DNA from: Chersky-840 sp963838775
GTDB lineage: Bacteria; Actinomycetota; Acidimicrobiia; Acidimicrobiales; UBA8190
Direction of reading: 5' to 3'
Assembly (NCBI GenBank): GCA_963838775.1
Contig: CAWISP010000026.1
Span: 372,001 to 436,000, forward strand
Length of the DNA: 64,000 nt
The notes below the pieces were generated by a model that did not search any database, had not been told where the DNA came from, and worked only from the letters and a program-made list of their open reading frames with translations. This document shows, piece after piece, positions 1-9,405 of the stretch. A program made the position numbers and the translations under genes. How positions within the stretch are numbered: position 1 is the stretch's first letter; every line of letters begins with the position of its first letter.

Positions 1-2
1 TG

Positions 3-578
3 CGAATCGGCCTCCAGGACCTAACCGAGAACATCCTCGACCGTTCGCATTTCTGGACAGTGCACGACATGGACCCGCCTGACAATGACCGGTTCGATGT
101 GAATTTCGATGGGCCGTCGATGGTCATCGACCAATACATCAAGGTCACGGCCGTGTCGGAGCGCGGATTCGAGGTGTTTGCCCGATCGACAACCTGCGGC
201 CCAGGCATCGTGGCCGTCGAGGTCCGAGAGGGGCCGATCGACATGCTCACCTACATCACCCAGACGCCGGTGGACGACGAGATCACCGAGATCACCCTCC
301 ACTTCTCCATGATCGCCCTGGATGATGAAGCGGCAACCGCATCCATTGCGAAGCTGAACGACGAGGTCACTAACGCCCAGTTCGCACAGGACGTACCGAT
401 CTGGGAGAACAAGATCTACCGGGAGCGACCGCCACTCACCGCTGTGGATGGACCGGTCGCTCAGTACCGCCGCTGGTTCCGGCAGTTCTATTCCGGCTGG
501 GCGTCGCCGATGGACAACTCGCGACCAACCTGCGCCGACACGGAATCTGCAGTGTCCGAACAGATTGCGCCGGTTTAA
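3..578 (+). CDS. Rieske non-heme iron oxygenase, C-terminal part (KshA-like), cut by window edge
   Basis: The frame is open from the first bases, so the start lies outside the window. Only the C-terminal catalytic part is present, about 191 residues. The N-terminal ENILDRSHFWTVHD stretch and the C-terminal FAQDVPIWENKIY...YRRWFRQFY block resemble the end of 3-ketosteroid-9-alpha-hydroxylase oxygenase and related Rieske monooxygenases. In these, the C-terminal domain holds the mononuclear iron and binds a sterol or aromatic substrate. The Rieske cluster domain is not visible. The internal GTG at 60 is not the real start, because conserved residues precede it. The substrate cannot be told from this fragment. 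Confidence 0.75.
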   Translation, partial: RIGLQDLTENILDRSHFWTVHDMDPPDNDRFDVNFDGPSMVIDQYIKVTAVSERGFEVFARSTTCGPGIVAVEVREGPIDMLTYITQTPVDDEITEITLHFSMIALDDEAATASIAKLNDEVTNAQFAQDVPIWENKIYRERPPLTAVDGPVAQYRRWFRQFYSGWASPMDNSRPTCADTESAVSEQIAPV

Positions 579-1069
579 CTAAAACACGGATCGAGCTGGA
601 ACGGACGGGGCGGGCGCTGGAAGGGAGCCATTGAGGATTGTCCCCATCTCTGTGGTCGGGTCACCAAAGGACTCAACGGCGAACCGCTTCATCCTTCAGA
701 AACGTTAACTTATCCACCACGGAGTGGGCCCAGTATGGTTCGAGACGCGACATCGTTGCTGCCGGAGTCGACAACCATGGCGGTCTTAGTCAACACAGCA
801 TTGCTGGTGGGTTAGACGGGTTCTCGGCGCGTGGCTGATGATGACCAGGGACGTTTGAGAAACCCTGGCTCGACTCCTCTGAGTATTTCGCGATCCCGTA
901 AGCATCGGATATCGAGCTGCGCCACCCTGAATGCCGTTATGCGTGCCATAAGGCCGTTGGACACGGATCGGTTGTGCACACGGTAACGCTCAGGGTCAGG
1001 CTGAAAATCAGATGACCAGTTTTGGGAGGTCTTTTCCAGCCATCACACCTGGGCCGAGGGCGCGATAAG
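579..1069. other. Intergenic stretch without a recognisable gene
   Basis: About 490 bases lie between the Rieske oxygenase stop and the convergent P450 stop. Short open frames exist, but none has a plausible ribosome site or family resemblance. The only structured element I see is the GAATGCCG/TTATGCG motif near 929-955, listed separately. Confidence 0.6.
929..955 (+). repeat. Copy A of a dispersed GAATGCCG-TTATGCG motif
   Basis: The bases read GAATGCCG followed by TTATG-cgtgc-CATAA, an inverted repeat. Related sequence, always on the + strand, occurs at 18349, 22221, 24419 and 24522, with a shorter match at 9178. All lie outside intact genes. The motif may be a recombination site or the end of a decayed element. 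No recombinase gene is adjacent. Confidence 0.45.
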
Positions 1070-2296
1070 TCATCGGGGTACGGGTACGAGGCGTAGGGGT
1101 AGTTGCTCGTGGCGTCTGACCATGAGGCTGTTGGCCCACCGCGGCGGGTGCACACCATCAAGGGTGATCGCCTTGGTGCTCTCGAGCAGCACGGTTAGCA
1201 CGGTGCGCGCCTCGATGCGAGCTAGCGGTGCTCCGACACAGTGGTGAATCCCGCGGCCGAATGCCACATGACGGCGAGGGACATCGCGCTCGAGATCGAT
1301 TTCGTCCGGTCGCTCGAATATGGAGGCGTCGCGGCTGGCAGCTCCCCACAGCAACAGGACGGTTGAATCAGCCGGGATGTCGACCAGACCGAGATTCGTA
1401 TCCTTGGTTGTGACCCGCATGTGGTAGCGGAAAGGCGGTTCGAGGCGTAGCACCTCCTCGACGAACATCGGAATCCGGCTCAGGTGCTGGCGAAGGTGCT
1501 CTTGAAGATCGGGGTTTTCAGCAAGGAGTCGTACGGCATTGCCGAGCAGGCCCGTGGTGGACTCACCCCCTGCGCTCAACAGCGTGTGCAGGACGGCGAG
1601 GGCCTCGGCGTCGTTGAACACCTCGTCGCGCACGCCGCGGGCGACGGCGCCGAGAAGGTTTTCATCTGGACTCTTGATGGCCCACGAGAGTTGATCGGCG
1701 AGCCACGTCTGAATCTCCCCGACACGGGCGATGATCTCCATCAACTCATCGAGCGACAGCGTCGAACCGAGCATCGCCGTAGAGTCGAAGGCTGCTCTGA
1801 GGAGCAGCTCGATGTTGCTCTCGCGAAACCCGATCAGGCGGCTGATCATCGTGATCGGGACGAGGTTGGCGACTTCGCGCATGAACTCAGTGGTCCCGTT
1901 GGCGATTGCTCGCGCCGTGCATTCATTTGCGATTTCCGCGATTTCGGGCTCGAGTTCCGCCATGCGTTTGGCGACGAGCTCGGGAAAGACGGTGCTCCGG
2001 TGCAAGGCGTGCATCGGCGGATCGGCGGTGGCGAGTGCCTGGGCACCAGCGTCGCCGAAAGGAAGACGGCAAGGTAGACCGGCATCGTCGCGGTAAAGGA
2101 GGAAATTGATGTTCGACGAGAAGTCCGCGACACGACTGGCCGCCTCGGCCACGAGCTCGAAAGTGCTGACGGCGAACAACCCAGTTTCGGCGATCTCCCA
2201 TACTGGTGCGCGCGAATGAAGTTCTCGGTAGAAGGGATAGGGATTGTCGATGACTCTCGGATCGAGCAACATCGTTTCGGCAATCCCGTGGGTCAT
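1070..2296 (-). CDS. Cytochrome P450
   Basis: A 408-residue soluble bacterial P450, a heme-thiolate monooxygenase that would use ferredoxin-delivered electrons. Visible landmarks are the I-helix AGGEST at residues 242-247, the ExxR motif (E281, R284) and the heme loop FGRGIHHCVGAP with ligand Cys353. The ATG at 2296 is chosen because a GAGGAGGT ribosome site sits just upstream; a longer frame back to 2359 lacks this. No ferredoxin or reductase gene is adjacent. The neighbouring Rieske oxygenase and epoxide hydrolase-like gene suggest lipid, steroid or xenobiotic oxidation, but the substrate is unknown. Confidence 0.93.
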   Translation of the reverse strand: MTHGIAETMLLDPRVIDNPYPFYRELHSRAPVWEIAETGLFAVSTFELVAEAASRVADFSSNINFLLYRDDAGLPCRLPFGDAGAQALATADPPMHALHRSTVFPELVAKRMAELEPEIAEIANECTARAIANGTTEFMREVANLVPITMISRLIGFRESNIELLLRAAFDSTAMLGSTLSLDELMEIIARVGEIQTWLADQLSWAIKSPDENLLGAVARGVRDEVFNDAEALAVLHTLLSAGGESTTGLLGNAVRLLAENPDLQEHLRQHLSRIPMFVEEVLRLEPPFRYHMRVTTKDTNLGLVDIPADSTVLLLWGAASRDASIFERPDEIDLERDVPRRHVAFGRGIHHCVGAPLARIEARTVLTVLLESTKAITLDGVHPPRWANSLMVRRHEQLPLRLVPVPR

Positions 2297-2578
2297 CAGA
2301 TACCTCCTCGGCTTATCCCCGAGCGATCGCCGCCGAGCGGTCTGCTCCTGTGCCAACAATCGGTGGACTCGATTGTCACCCCGTGATGGGGGAGAACCTC
2401 TCCTTCAGAGCATCACTCTAGGTGACCCTCCGAGTTGTCCGCCTCTGACGAGGACGCGAGGCGGCCTTTGGGGCGGGAGATCCCCGCGAAGACTGGGCTC
2501 CCCGACGAGTCCACGATCGCTCGAGACGTGGGATTCCACTATCTTGAGCCCGTCAAGCCGCCTATCCGGGGGACAGCC

Positions 2579-2974
2579 ATGGGAGTTGCCGAGGATGCCG
2601 AGCCGGTCGTGCGTGACATGCTCGACGCGTTCCACAAGCACGATGCCGAAGCCCTGCGCCCGTTCTTCACTGACGATGTCGTTTACCACAACATTCCCAT
2701 GGACCCTGCGGTGGGCATCGAAGCGACCATCGCCTTCATCGACGGCTTCTTCGGCATGTTCCCGAATACTGTGATCGAGACGAATCATCTGGCTGTAAGT
2801 GACAACATCGTGCTTACCGAGAGGATCGACACGTTCACCGTAGGAGACCTCGTGGCTGCGCTACCGGTGATGGGAGCATTCGAGATCCGTGAAGGCCGGA
2901 TCTGCGCCTGGCGTGATTACTTCGACCTAGATCAGGTCACAAAGCTGCTCTCGGGGGACTCCGACACGCTCTGA
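2579..2974 (+). CDS. Limonene-1,2-epoxide hydrolase-family (SnoaL-like) protein
   Basis: 131 residues in the cone-shaped alpha+beta fold shared by limonene epoxide hydrolase, EphG and SnoaL-like proteins. The blocks TDDVVYHNIPMDPAVG, ERIDTF and the C-terminal GRICAWRDYFDL match this family, and the Arg-Asp pairs used to activate water are present. The ATG at 2579 has GGGGGA shortly upstream and gives the usual family length; the frame extends further upstream only as unrelated sequence. It is divergent from the P450 (283 bases between starts), so an epoxide made by that enzyme is a possible substrate. This is inference. Confidence 0.82.
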   Translation: MGVAEDAEPVVRDMLDAFHKHDAEALRPFFTDDVVYHNIPMDPAVGIEATIAFIDGFFGMFPNTVIETNHLAVSDNIVLTERIDTFTVGDLVAALPVMGAFEIREGRICAWRDYFDLDQVTKLLSGDSDTL

Positions 2975-3128
2975 ATCTGCTGGAGTGGCCTGGACGTCAT
3001 AGTTCCACAGCCCAGAGAGCAGGGTTACCGGGAGCTTCGGCTACCCACGATGCTCAGCGCAGCGACGTGACAGGACGGCCCGGAGGCGAGATCCTCGGTC
3101 CGTCGGCTCACCCTCAGGGCTACCCCAG

Positions 3129-4049
3129 TCAGGGTTCGAGGACGATCTTGCCTAGCGTGTGACGCTGCTCGAGATCTCGGTAGGCCTCGCGCACTTTGGT
3201 CAGGGGATAGGTCTTGGCGATGGGGATCTCAAGACGTCCCTGGGTGATCAAGCCGGCCAGCTCGCCCAGCACGTCGGTGTTGGCGGCAGCGGCGCTCCCG
3301 TCGGTCTTGGCCCCGTATTCCTGGGCCGCCGTCCGGTCGATGATGGTGTCGATGCGGTCGGGCGCCACTCCCAAGCCGACGGCCATTTCGACGTACCCGC
3401 CTCCGAAGGTGTCGATGAAGGCATCGATGTGCCCACCGCTGGCTTTCCTGATGCGCTCGGTCACCCCGTCGCCGTAGACCACCGGGATCACGCCGTGACC
3501 GGCGAGCCAATGATGATGCCCCTCGCTGGCCAGGCCGATCACAGTGGCACCGGCGTCAACGGCCAGCTGCACGGCGAGCGAACCGACGCCGCCCGCCGCC
3601 CCTGACACCACCACCGTGTCACCCTTGACCAGGCTCACGGCCCGCACGGTGGCGTAGGCGGTCGTCCCCACCACGAACAGCGAGCCGGCCACGTCCCACG
3701 GCACGTTGCTCGGGCGAGCCACCAGCTTGTCGACATCGGCCACCACCAACTCAGCGTGGCTGCTTCTGGTCTCGACGTAACCGAGGACCTCATCCCCCAC
3801 AACGAACCGGGTCACGTCGGGCCCGACCTCGGCCACGACTCCGGCCAAGTCACTTCCCTCGCCCGAGGGGAACGTCGCCGGCCACATGGAGTGGAGCAAC
3901 CCTTTGCGAATCGAGGCCTCGCCTGGATTGATGCCAGCCGCCATGACCCTTACGAGGACCTGGCCCGGCCCAGGGACCGGGCGAGGCACGTCCACGACAT
4001 TCAAGACGTCGACGTCGCCGTACTCGTCGAATCTCACCGCCAGTGGCAC
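3129..4049 (-). CDS. NADP-dependent quinone oxidoreductase-like MDR protein
   Basis: 306 residues of the medium-chain dehydrogenase/reductase superfamily, zinc-free quinone oxidoreductase branch. The GroES-like N-terminus runs to about residue 120. The dinucleotide-binding loop AAGGVGS is at residues 151-157. The C-terminal block RLEIPIAKTYPLTKVREA and HTLGKIVLEP are typical of the branch. The catalytic and structural zinc cysteines of alcohol dehydrogenases are absent. It probably reduces quinones or enones with NADPH. It lies 106 bases downstream of the MFS gene on the same strand and could be co-transcribed with it. Confidence 0.88.
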   Translation of the reverse strand: MPLAVRFDEYGDVDVLNVVDVPRPVPGPGQVLVRVMAAGINPGEASIRKGLLHSMWPATFPSGEGSDLAGVVAEVGPDVTRFVVGDEVLGYVETRSSHAELVVADVDKLVARPSNVPWDVAGSLFVVGTTAYATVRAVSLVKGDTVVVSGAAGGVGSLAVQLAVDAGATVIGLASEGHHHWLAGHGVIPVVYGDGVTERIRKASGGHIDAFIDTFGGGYVEMAVGLGVAPDRIDTIIDRTAAQEYGAKTDGSAAAANTDVLGELAGLITQGRLEIPIAKTYPLTKVREAYRDLEQRHTLGKIVLEP

Positions 4050-4155
4050 AGGCCGCTCCCTTCTCTGATGACGAGGAGACCAACCTCGCCGGGGACCAGT
4101 TCATTCCCAGCTATCGAGCGGACAACCCGTCGTGAAAACGGGCACGCTGGAAAAT

Positions 4156-5745
4156 CTACTTTTCGTCGAGGTCTGTAGGTAGGAGATGCCACGTTTCCGG
4201 GGGCGTCTCGGAAAGTGCCTTCGCCTGATCCTCGTAGGCGAGGTCGGTAGCGGTCATCCGCTCCCTGTGCTGGCGCAGATGTTCGTCCCACGACGCCACC
4301 ACGAAGATCTCTTCGAATTCATTTGCAAGCTCACCGTTACGGAACAGTCCCCACTGAGTGGCGCCGGTCCGCAGCCGCGACTCACGAACACGAAGCATTG
4401 CGCGCATGAAGTCGGGCTCACGTTCGTTCGGGATCGAGTAGGTCGTGCGAACTACCACCGGTCCGGCGTCTACATCCGTCTCCAGCCTCACATCCGGATC
4501 GGGTCGAACCACGGTGCGGCGGTCCATGCCCGAAACATCGACGAACGGCCAGAAGCGAACCGACGCCGAACCGAGGATCATCAGTCCGGCGGCAACGAGG
4601 AACGTGAACGTAAGTCCGAAGGCGTCGTCGACCGCCCCCCAGGCGACCGCCCCGAGACCTTGCGCACCAAACAGCACCATCTGGTAGACGGACAGGCCTC
4701 GTGCTCGCACCCAGCGCGGCAGGAACAGCTGGAGCAGCGTGTTGACCGTCGCCAGCATCCCTACCCATGCCATCCCGGCGGGGATCAGCACGATGACGAC
4801 CACAACGGTCGAGCGCACCAAGATCGCCACCAGTGCGGCGCCGAATACCGCTCCGACCAGTTCGATGAGCGCACGAGGCGAAAGCCGGGCGCGCACCTTC
4901 GAGAGCACGGTGGCCCCGACGATGGCCCCTCCTCCGAGGGCGGCGAGGAGCAGCCCGTACCCGCCTGAGCCGAGTCCGAGGCGGCGGCTCGCGATGAGGG
5001 GCAGCAGCGCCCACAGTGCGCTGGCCGGGACAAGAAAGAGCGCGGCCCGAAGCAAAATCCGGCGGACGACCGGCGCGTAGCGGACGTATCGGCCGCCGGC
5101 CCGAAGTGCCGACACGAATCGCTCGGGGATCTGCGCAGTGGTATCCGGGCTCGGCCGCCAGAGAGCGACCACGATCCCGTAGACAAGGAACGTTACGGCA
5201 TCGAGGACAAAGACCGCCCCTACCCCGATGTATTCGATCAGGATTCCGGCGATGGCAGGACCGATCGCCCTGGCGATGTTGACATTGATGGAGCTGAGCT
5301 GAGCGGCTGCGGGGAGACGATCGCGCGGGACAAGCTCGGGCACGAGTGACTGGTAGGCGGGGGTAGTCAAGACCGAACCGGTGCCGATCACGAAAGTGAA
5401 CAGGAGAAGAAGCGCCGGCGACATGCGACCGGCGATCGTGAGCGCGGCGAGTGCCGAGGTGGCGACAACAAGGCTCCCTTGAACTGCCATGAGCAGTCGG
5501 CGCCGATCGAGGGTATCTGCAAGCACACCACCCACGATCCCGAACATCACGTCTGGGAGCATGTCGGCAGTCTGGACAAGCGAGACCAGGATCGCGGCAT
5601 GAGCGGCGTGGACGAGAAACCACTGGGCGCCGACGGTCTGCATCCACGTGCCGAGGTTGCTTACGAGCGAGGCGAGCCACAGCCAGCGGAAGACGGTGAT
5701 GCGCAGGGGTGCCCACGTCGACGAAGTTGCGTGTCTCTCAGCCAT
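4156..5745 (-). CDS. MFS exporter (EntS/DUF894 type) with C-terminal soluble domain
   Basis: 529 residues. The first ~400 hold about 12 hydrophobic segments of a major facilitator permease of the EntS-like MFS_3 branch, for example FRWLWLASLVSNLGTWMQT near the N-terminus. The last ~110 residues form a soluble ferredoxin-like domain (VRTTYSIPNEREPDFMRAM, then WGLFRNGELANEFEEIFVV). This fusion is common in actinobacterial and proteobacterial members. Export of a small molecule is expected; the substrate is unknown. The gene heads a possible two-gene unit with the quinone oxidoreductase. The IS1380-type element begins about 45 bases upstream of its start. Confidence 0.88.
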   Translation of the reverse strand: MAERHATSSTWAPLRITVFRWLWLASLVSNLGTWMQTVGAQWFLVHAAHAAILVSLVQTADMLPDVMFGIVGGVLADTLDRRRLLMAVQGSLVVATSALAALTIAGRMSPALLLLFTFVIGTGSVLTTPAYQSLVPELVPRDRLPAAAQLSSINVNIARAIGPAIAGILIEYIGVGAVFVLDAVTFLVYGIVVALWRPSPDTTAQIPERFVSALRAGGRYVRYAPVVRRILLRAALFLVPASALWALLPLIASRRLGLGSGGYGLLLAALGGGAIVGATVLSKVRARLSPRALIELVGAVFGAALVAILVRSTVVVVIVLIPAGMAWVGMLATVNTLLQLFLPRWVRARGLSVYQMVLFGAQGLGAVAWGAVDDAFGLTFTFLVAAGLMILGSASVRFWPFVDVSGMDRRTVVRPDPDVRLETDVDAGPVVVRTTYSIPNEREPDFMRAMLRVRESRLRTGATQWGLFRNGELANEFEEIFVVASWDEHLRQHRERMTATDLAYEDQAKALSETPPETWHLLPTDLDEK

Positions 5746-5790
5746 CGCGCCCGAGCCCTCAGATCATGGCCGGCACCTTCCGCCTCAGGC

Positions 5791-7461
5791 TAGCCTCGAT
5801 CATTCGTCCCGGTCGCTGATTCGGTGATCGGCGCGTCCGCGTAAGAACCCTCCTGACTTGGAAGAATGCGTGTCGCTGAACACCGCTTCCATTCCAAACA
5901 GGAGGGCTCCTTGAAAGTGCACCGTAGTCGCTCGGTCCGTCGGGTGAAGGTGACCTCTGACGGGGAGAATTTGGTGTCGCACGCCGGCACCGCGCTGCTG
6001 GCAGAACTCGCCGATCGCACAGGACTGACCAAGGCCATGTCGGTGGCAATGGATGACTGCGGGATCTCGTGGCACACCCATGACCCCGGGGTGGTCCTCA
6101 CCCATCTGGCCGTGGCGATCGCGGATGGAGCGGACTGTCTCGCCGATCTGGCCGCGCTGCGCGAGCAAGCCGAGCTGTTCGGCCCTGTGGCGTCGGTCCC
6201 CACCGCCTGGCGAGCCGTGCAGGCGACCACGTCGGTTGAACTGCGAGAGATCCCAAAGGCGGTGGCGACCGCCCGAGCCAAGGTGTGGGCGGCGACTCCA
6301 CCTGGTGAGTCGATCACCATCGACTTCGACGCCACGCTCGTCACCGCCCACTCCGACAAGCAAGACGCGGCGCCCACCTACAAGCGAGGCTTCGGGTTCC
6401 ATCCCCTCGGGGCGTGGTGCGACACGACCGGCGAGCCGTTGGCCGCCATGCTGCGCCCCGGGAACGCCGGAGCCAACGACGCCGATGACCATCTCGATCT
6501 GTTGGACCTGGCCCTGGCCGCGCTTCCCTTCAACTACCGGTCCGGTCATGATCCGGGCGACTCGCCCGAAGACGCCGTCCACCCGATCCTGATCCGGGCC
6601 GACTCAGCCGGCGCCACCCACGGCTTCGTGCGCGGGATCGTGGAGGCCAACTGCGACTTCTCCATCGGATATCCCATTGACGGCCGGGTTCGAGATGCCC
6701 TGCTCTTGACCCAAGAAGAGGACTGGGAACAAGCCGTGGAACTCGACGGCGACATCCGCCAGGGTGCCTGGGTCAACGAACTGACCCCGCTGGTGGACAC
6801 ATCGGCCTGGTCTGAGGACACCCGGCTGATCTGTCGCCGTGAACGCCCTCATCCCGGCGCTCAACTCACCTTGTTCGACACCTCCGAAAGGTTCCGCCAC
6901 ACCTGCTTCATCACCAACACCGCCGGCGACGACATCGCCGCCCTCGAGCTCCGCCACCGAGGTCATGCCCGCGTCGAGGACCGGGTCAGAACCTGGAAGG
7001 ACTGCGGGCTCGCCAACCTGCCCTTCGACAGCGTCGTCCGCAACGAGACCTGGGTGGCGCTCACCCTCATCGCCGGCGCGCTGCTGGCGTGGACCCAGAT
7101 GCTGTGCTTCGACGGAACGCTGGCCAAAGCCGAGCCCAAGACCCTGCGCTACCGGATCCTGCACGTCGCTGCCCTGCTCGTCCGCCGAGGACACGGTCTG
7201 GTCCTGCGCCTCGACGAGACCTGGCCCTGGGCGGACGCCCTCGCCGACGCTTTCACTCGCCTGCGCGGCGCCATCCCCTGAGCAACCGGGTCCCGGCGCC
7301 CGACCCGAAAGCCACCGAGCGGGGCGCGACAAACCGAACTCAAAGCAACAACTCCGGCCCCGTCACGCCCCGATCCCGTCCAACAGCATCCCGCGGACGA
7401 CTCGACCAAACGAAAGGTGCTCAGGCTGTCCAACAACGGCCGGACGAATGATCGAGGCTAA
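5791..7461 (+). mobile_element. IS1380-family insertion sequence
   Basis: About 1.67 kb bounded by a perfect 19-base inverted repeat, TAGCCTCGATCATTCGTCC, at 5791-5809 and as its reverse complement at 7442-7460. One transposase gene fills the interior. A 4-base direct repeat AGGC (5787-5790 and 7462-7465) fits the 4-bp duplication of this family if the right end includes base 7461. It sits between the MFS gene and the hydroxyacid dehydrogenase and does not visibly break a gene. Confidence 0.88.
5911..7281 (+). CDS. IS1380-family transposase
   Basis: 456 residues from a TTG at 5911, preferred because AGGAGG lies six bases upstream. An ATG at 5866 would add 15 residues without a ribosome site. 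The protein is an RNase H-fold DDE transposase. Visible catalytic-type motifs include TIDFDATLV and LIRADSAGATHGF, plus a C-terminal FDSVVRNETW...LRYRILHVAALLVRRG region typical of IS1380. It appears intact and could be active on the flanking repeats. Confidence 0.9.
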   Translation: MKVHRSRSVRRVKVTSDGENLVSHAGTALLAELADRTGLTKAMSVAMDDCGISWHTHDPGVVLTHLAVAIADGADCLADLAALREQAELFGPVASVPTAWRAVQATTSVELREIPKAVATARAKVWAATPPGESITIDFDATLVTAHSDKQDAAPTYKRGFGFHPLGAWCDTTGEPLAAMLRPGNAGANDADDHLDLLDLALAALPFNYRSGHDPGDSPEDAVHPILIRADSAGATHGFVRGIVEANCDFSIGYPIDGRVRDALLLTQEEDWEQAVELDGDIRQGAWVNELTPLVDTSAWSEDTRLICRRERPHPGAQLTLFDTSERFRHTCFITNTAGDDIAALELRHRGHARVEDRVRTWKDCGLANLPFDSVVRNETWVALTLIAGALLAWTQMLCFDGTLAKAEPKTLRYRILHVAALLVRRGHGLVLRLDETWPWADALADAFTRLRGAIP

Positions 7462-7657
7462 AGGCTAAGGCACCTCCTGCTCTTGTGCTCGCGGGTGCGG
7501 CTCAGCCGACATTCGGGTGCCCGACCAGCGGGTGCGGCCTATCAGGATCGGCTCAGCTCGCCGCCCGATCGCCGCCCGGCCGATAGAACTGGGGCGCCAG
7601 AGGCCAAGTGGCGCGATGCTGATGGAACCACTGGCTCAAATCGGCTAAGGGAGACCA

Positions 7658-8545
7658 ATGACACGAGAAAGGCACGAGCCTGTTGCGGTTCTTGGCATCG
7701 GAACCATGGGCCATGGGATGGCAGCCTCGGCTCTGCGCGCCCGGATCCCGACGACAGTTTGGAACCGCAATCAAGAGGCCACCCGAGACCTCGCCAAGCT
7801 AGGCGCGGAAGTAGCCCAAACCGCTGCGGACGCAGCGAGGTCGGCGGCGATCGTCATCACGATGGTGACAGATGCCGACGCCGTCATTTCCATTGCGCGC
7901 GACGAGGGCGTGCTCACTGCGCTTGCTCCGGGCGCGATTCTGGTACAGATGAGTACCATCGGCGTGGCAGGGATCGAGCGCGTGGCAGCGATGGTAGCGG
8001 CGGAGCGTCCCGACGTGATCTTGCTCGACGCGCCGGTGTCGGGAAGTAAGGACCCGGCCGAAAACGGCCAACTGACCATCTTCGCGTCAGGGCCCGACGA
8101 GGCCAGGCCGCGGCTTACCCCTCTGTTCGACGCCCTGGGCCAGCGCACGATCTGGGCCGGCAGCGCCGGGACTGGCACTCGTCTCAAGCTCGTAGCCAAC
8201 ACATGGCTCGCCTTTTCCACGGAGGCGGTGGCCGCCTCCGTGGCGCTCGCCCATGGCCTTGGGCTCGAGACCGAAAGGGTCGTGGACGCCCTCGAGGGCA
8301 ACCCACTCATGTCTCCTTGGCAGGAAGCTAAGCTGCATCGGATCGCCAAGGGTGATTTCTCGGCTCAATTCGCACTATCACTCGCTCTGAAGGATGTACG
8401 CCTCGCCCAGCAGGCAGCTGACGACCGGCTCGGGACCCTCGGGCGCTTGGCTGATGAATGGCAGCAGGCGGTCGATCTCGGCTTTGGCCACCAAGACGTG
8501 ACCGTGGTGACGCGCACACTCGAACAGGGTTGGAGAGAAATATGA
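7658..8545 (+). CDS. NAD(P)-binding beta-hydroxyacid dehydrogenase (3-hydroxyisobutyrate dehydrogenase-like)
   Basis: 295 residues. The N-terminal Rossmann loop is GIGTMGHGMA. The substrate motif is DAPVSGSKDPAENGQLTIF, and the catalytic-lysine segment is GTGTRLKLVANTW. These define the 6-phosphogluconate/3-hydroxyisobutyrate dehydrogenase superfamily, which oxidises 3-hydroxyacids or reduces semialdehydes with NAD(P). GGGAGA precedes the ATG at suitable spacing. Glyoxylate or succinic semialdehyde reductase activity is an alternative. The gene lies just downstream of the IS1380-type element, which may have changed its promoter. Confidence 0.88.
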   Translation: MTRERHEPVAVLGIGTMGHGMAASALRARIPTTVWNRNQEATRDLAKLGAEVAQTAADAARSAAIVITMVTDADAVISIARDEGVLTALAPGAILVQMSTIGVAGIERVAAMVAAERPDVILLDAPVSGSKDPAENGQLTIFASGPDEARPRLTPLFDALGQRTIWAGSAGTGTRLKLVANTWLAFSTEAVAASVALAHGLGLETERVVDALEGNPLMSPWQEAKLHRIAKGDFSAQFALSLALKDVRLAQQAADDRLGTLGRLADEWQQAVDLGFGHQDVTVVTRTLEQGWREI

Positions 8546-8720
8546 CCCCGATTGGATTAACGATGATGCGCCTGCAGGCGGGCCCAAGGGTTGGGGGCAA
8601 AAACGTCACCCTCGCCGACAACGCCTGCTTCGACTCTCCATCAAAGGCCAGCTCGAGCTCGGTGTTGATCGCGGCCTCCTGCGAATAGGTCTGTCTCCGA
8701 CACCAGATGGAGCAGCCGAC

Positions 8721-9145
8721 ATGACCAGCTACCTCCCCGCCGAGGACCGCTACGGGTTCATGACCTATCGTCGTTGTGGGCGCAGCGGCCTCCTCCTGCC
8801 CGCGGTATCGCTCGGACTTTGGAAAAACTTCGGCGACGACCGTCCCATCGACACCCAGCGAGCCATCCTGCACCGCGCCTTCGACTTGGGGATAACCCAT
8901 TTCGACCTGGCCAACAACTACGGGCCCCCGTAAGGCAGCGCCGAGACCAACTTCGCGCGCATCCTCCACGACGACTTCCGCCCAGCACCGCGACGAGTTG
9001 GTCATCTCGACCAAGGCCGGGTGGGATATGTGGCCGGGCCCCTACGGCGACCTCGGCTACCGCAAATACCTCCTCGCCAGCCTGGACCAAAGCCTGCGCC
9101 GCCTTGGCCTCGACTACGTCGATATCTTCTACCACCCATCATTAC
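8721..9145 (+). pseudogene. Aldo/keto reductase (YghZ/Gpr-like) remnant
   Basis: The frame starts as an L-glyceraldehyde-3-phosphate reductase-like aldo/keto reductase (YRRCGRSGLLLPAVSLGLW, then FDLANNYGPP). It stops at a TAA (8931-8933) where the family has Tyr-Gly-Ser. The homology resumes at once as GSAETNFARIL, then shifts frame near 8980 to give RDELVISTKAGWDMWPGP and LDQSLRRLGLDYVDIFYH. It ends for good near 9145, so at least half of the ~330-residue barrel is gone. A GAATGCCGG motif lies about 30 bases beyond the point where homology ends. Confidence 0.85.
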
Positions 9146-9405
9146 CACCCCCAGACTCACGCCACGTCTACAGTCGGGAATGCCGGGATATCCCATCCCA
9201 CGACGGCTAGTAGGAGGCTGCCCCCCGTCCTCTTCTGAGAGGATCGACGTGCGCGAGATGTGCCACAGCTCGCCGGGCGCTACAGCCCGACCACCGGCAA
9301 ATAGCGGCCCAGAGCGATACTGCTCGCACCGGCTCCGTGCCCTCCTCCGACACCCCGAGGAGGACCCGGCAATACAGCACGGTCGCGCGCCGTGGGCTAG
9401 TGCCG
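9146..9405. other. Gap without a gene
   Basis: 260 bases between the aldo/keto reductase remnant and the convergent oleate hydratase stop. No convincing coding sequence or hairpin terminator was seen. The GAATGCCGG motif at 9178-9186 is followed by GATATCCC. Confidence 0.5.

Noticed and set aside
6604..7332. 242-residue antisense frame over the IS1380 transposase
   Set aside because: GC-driven shadow frame; no ribosome site or motif.
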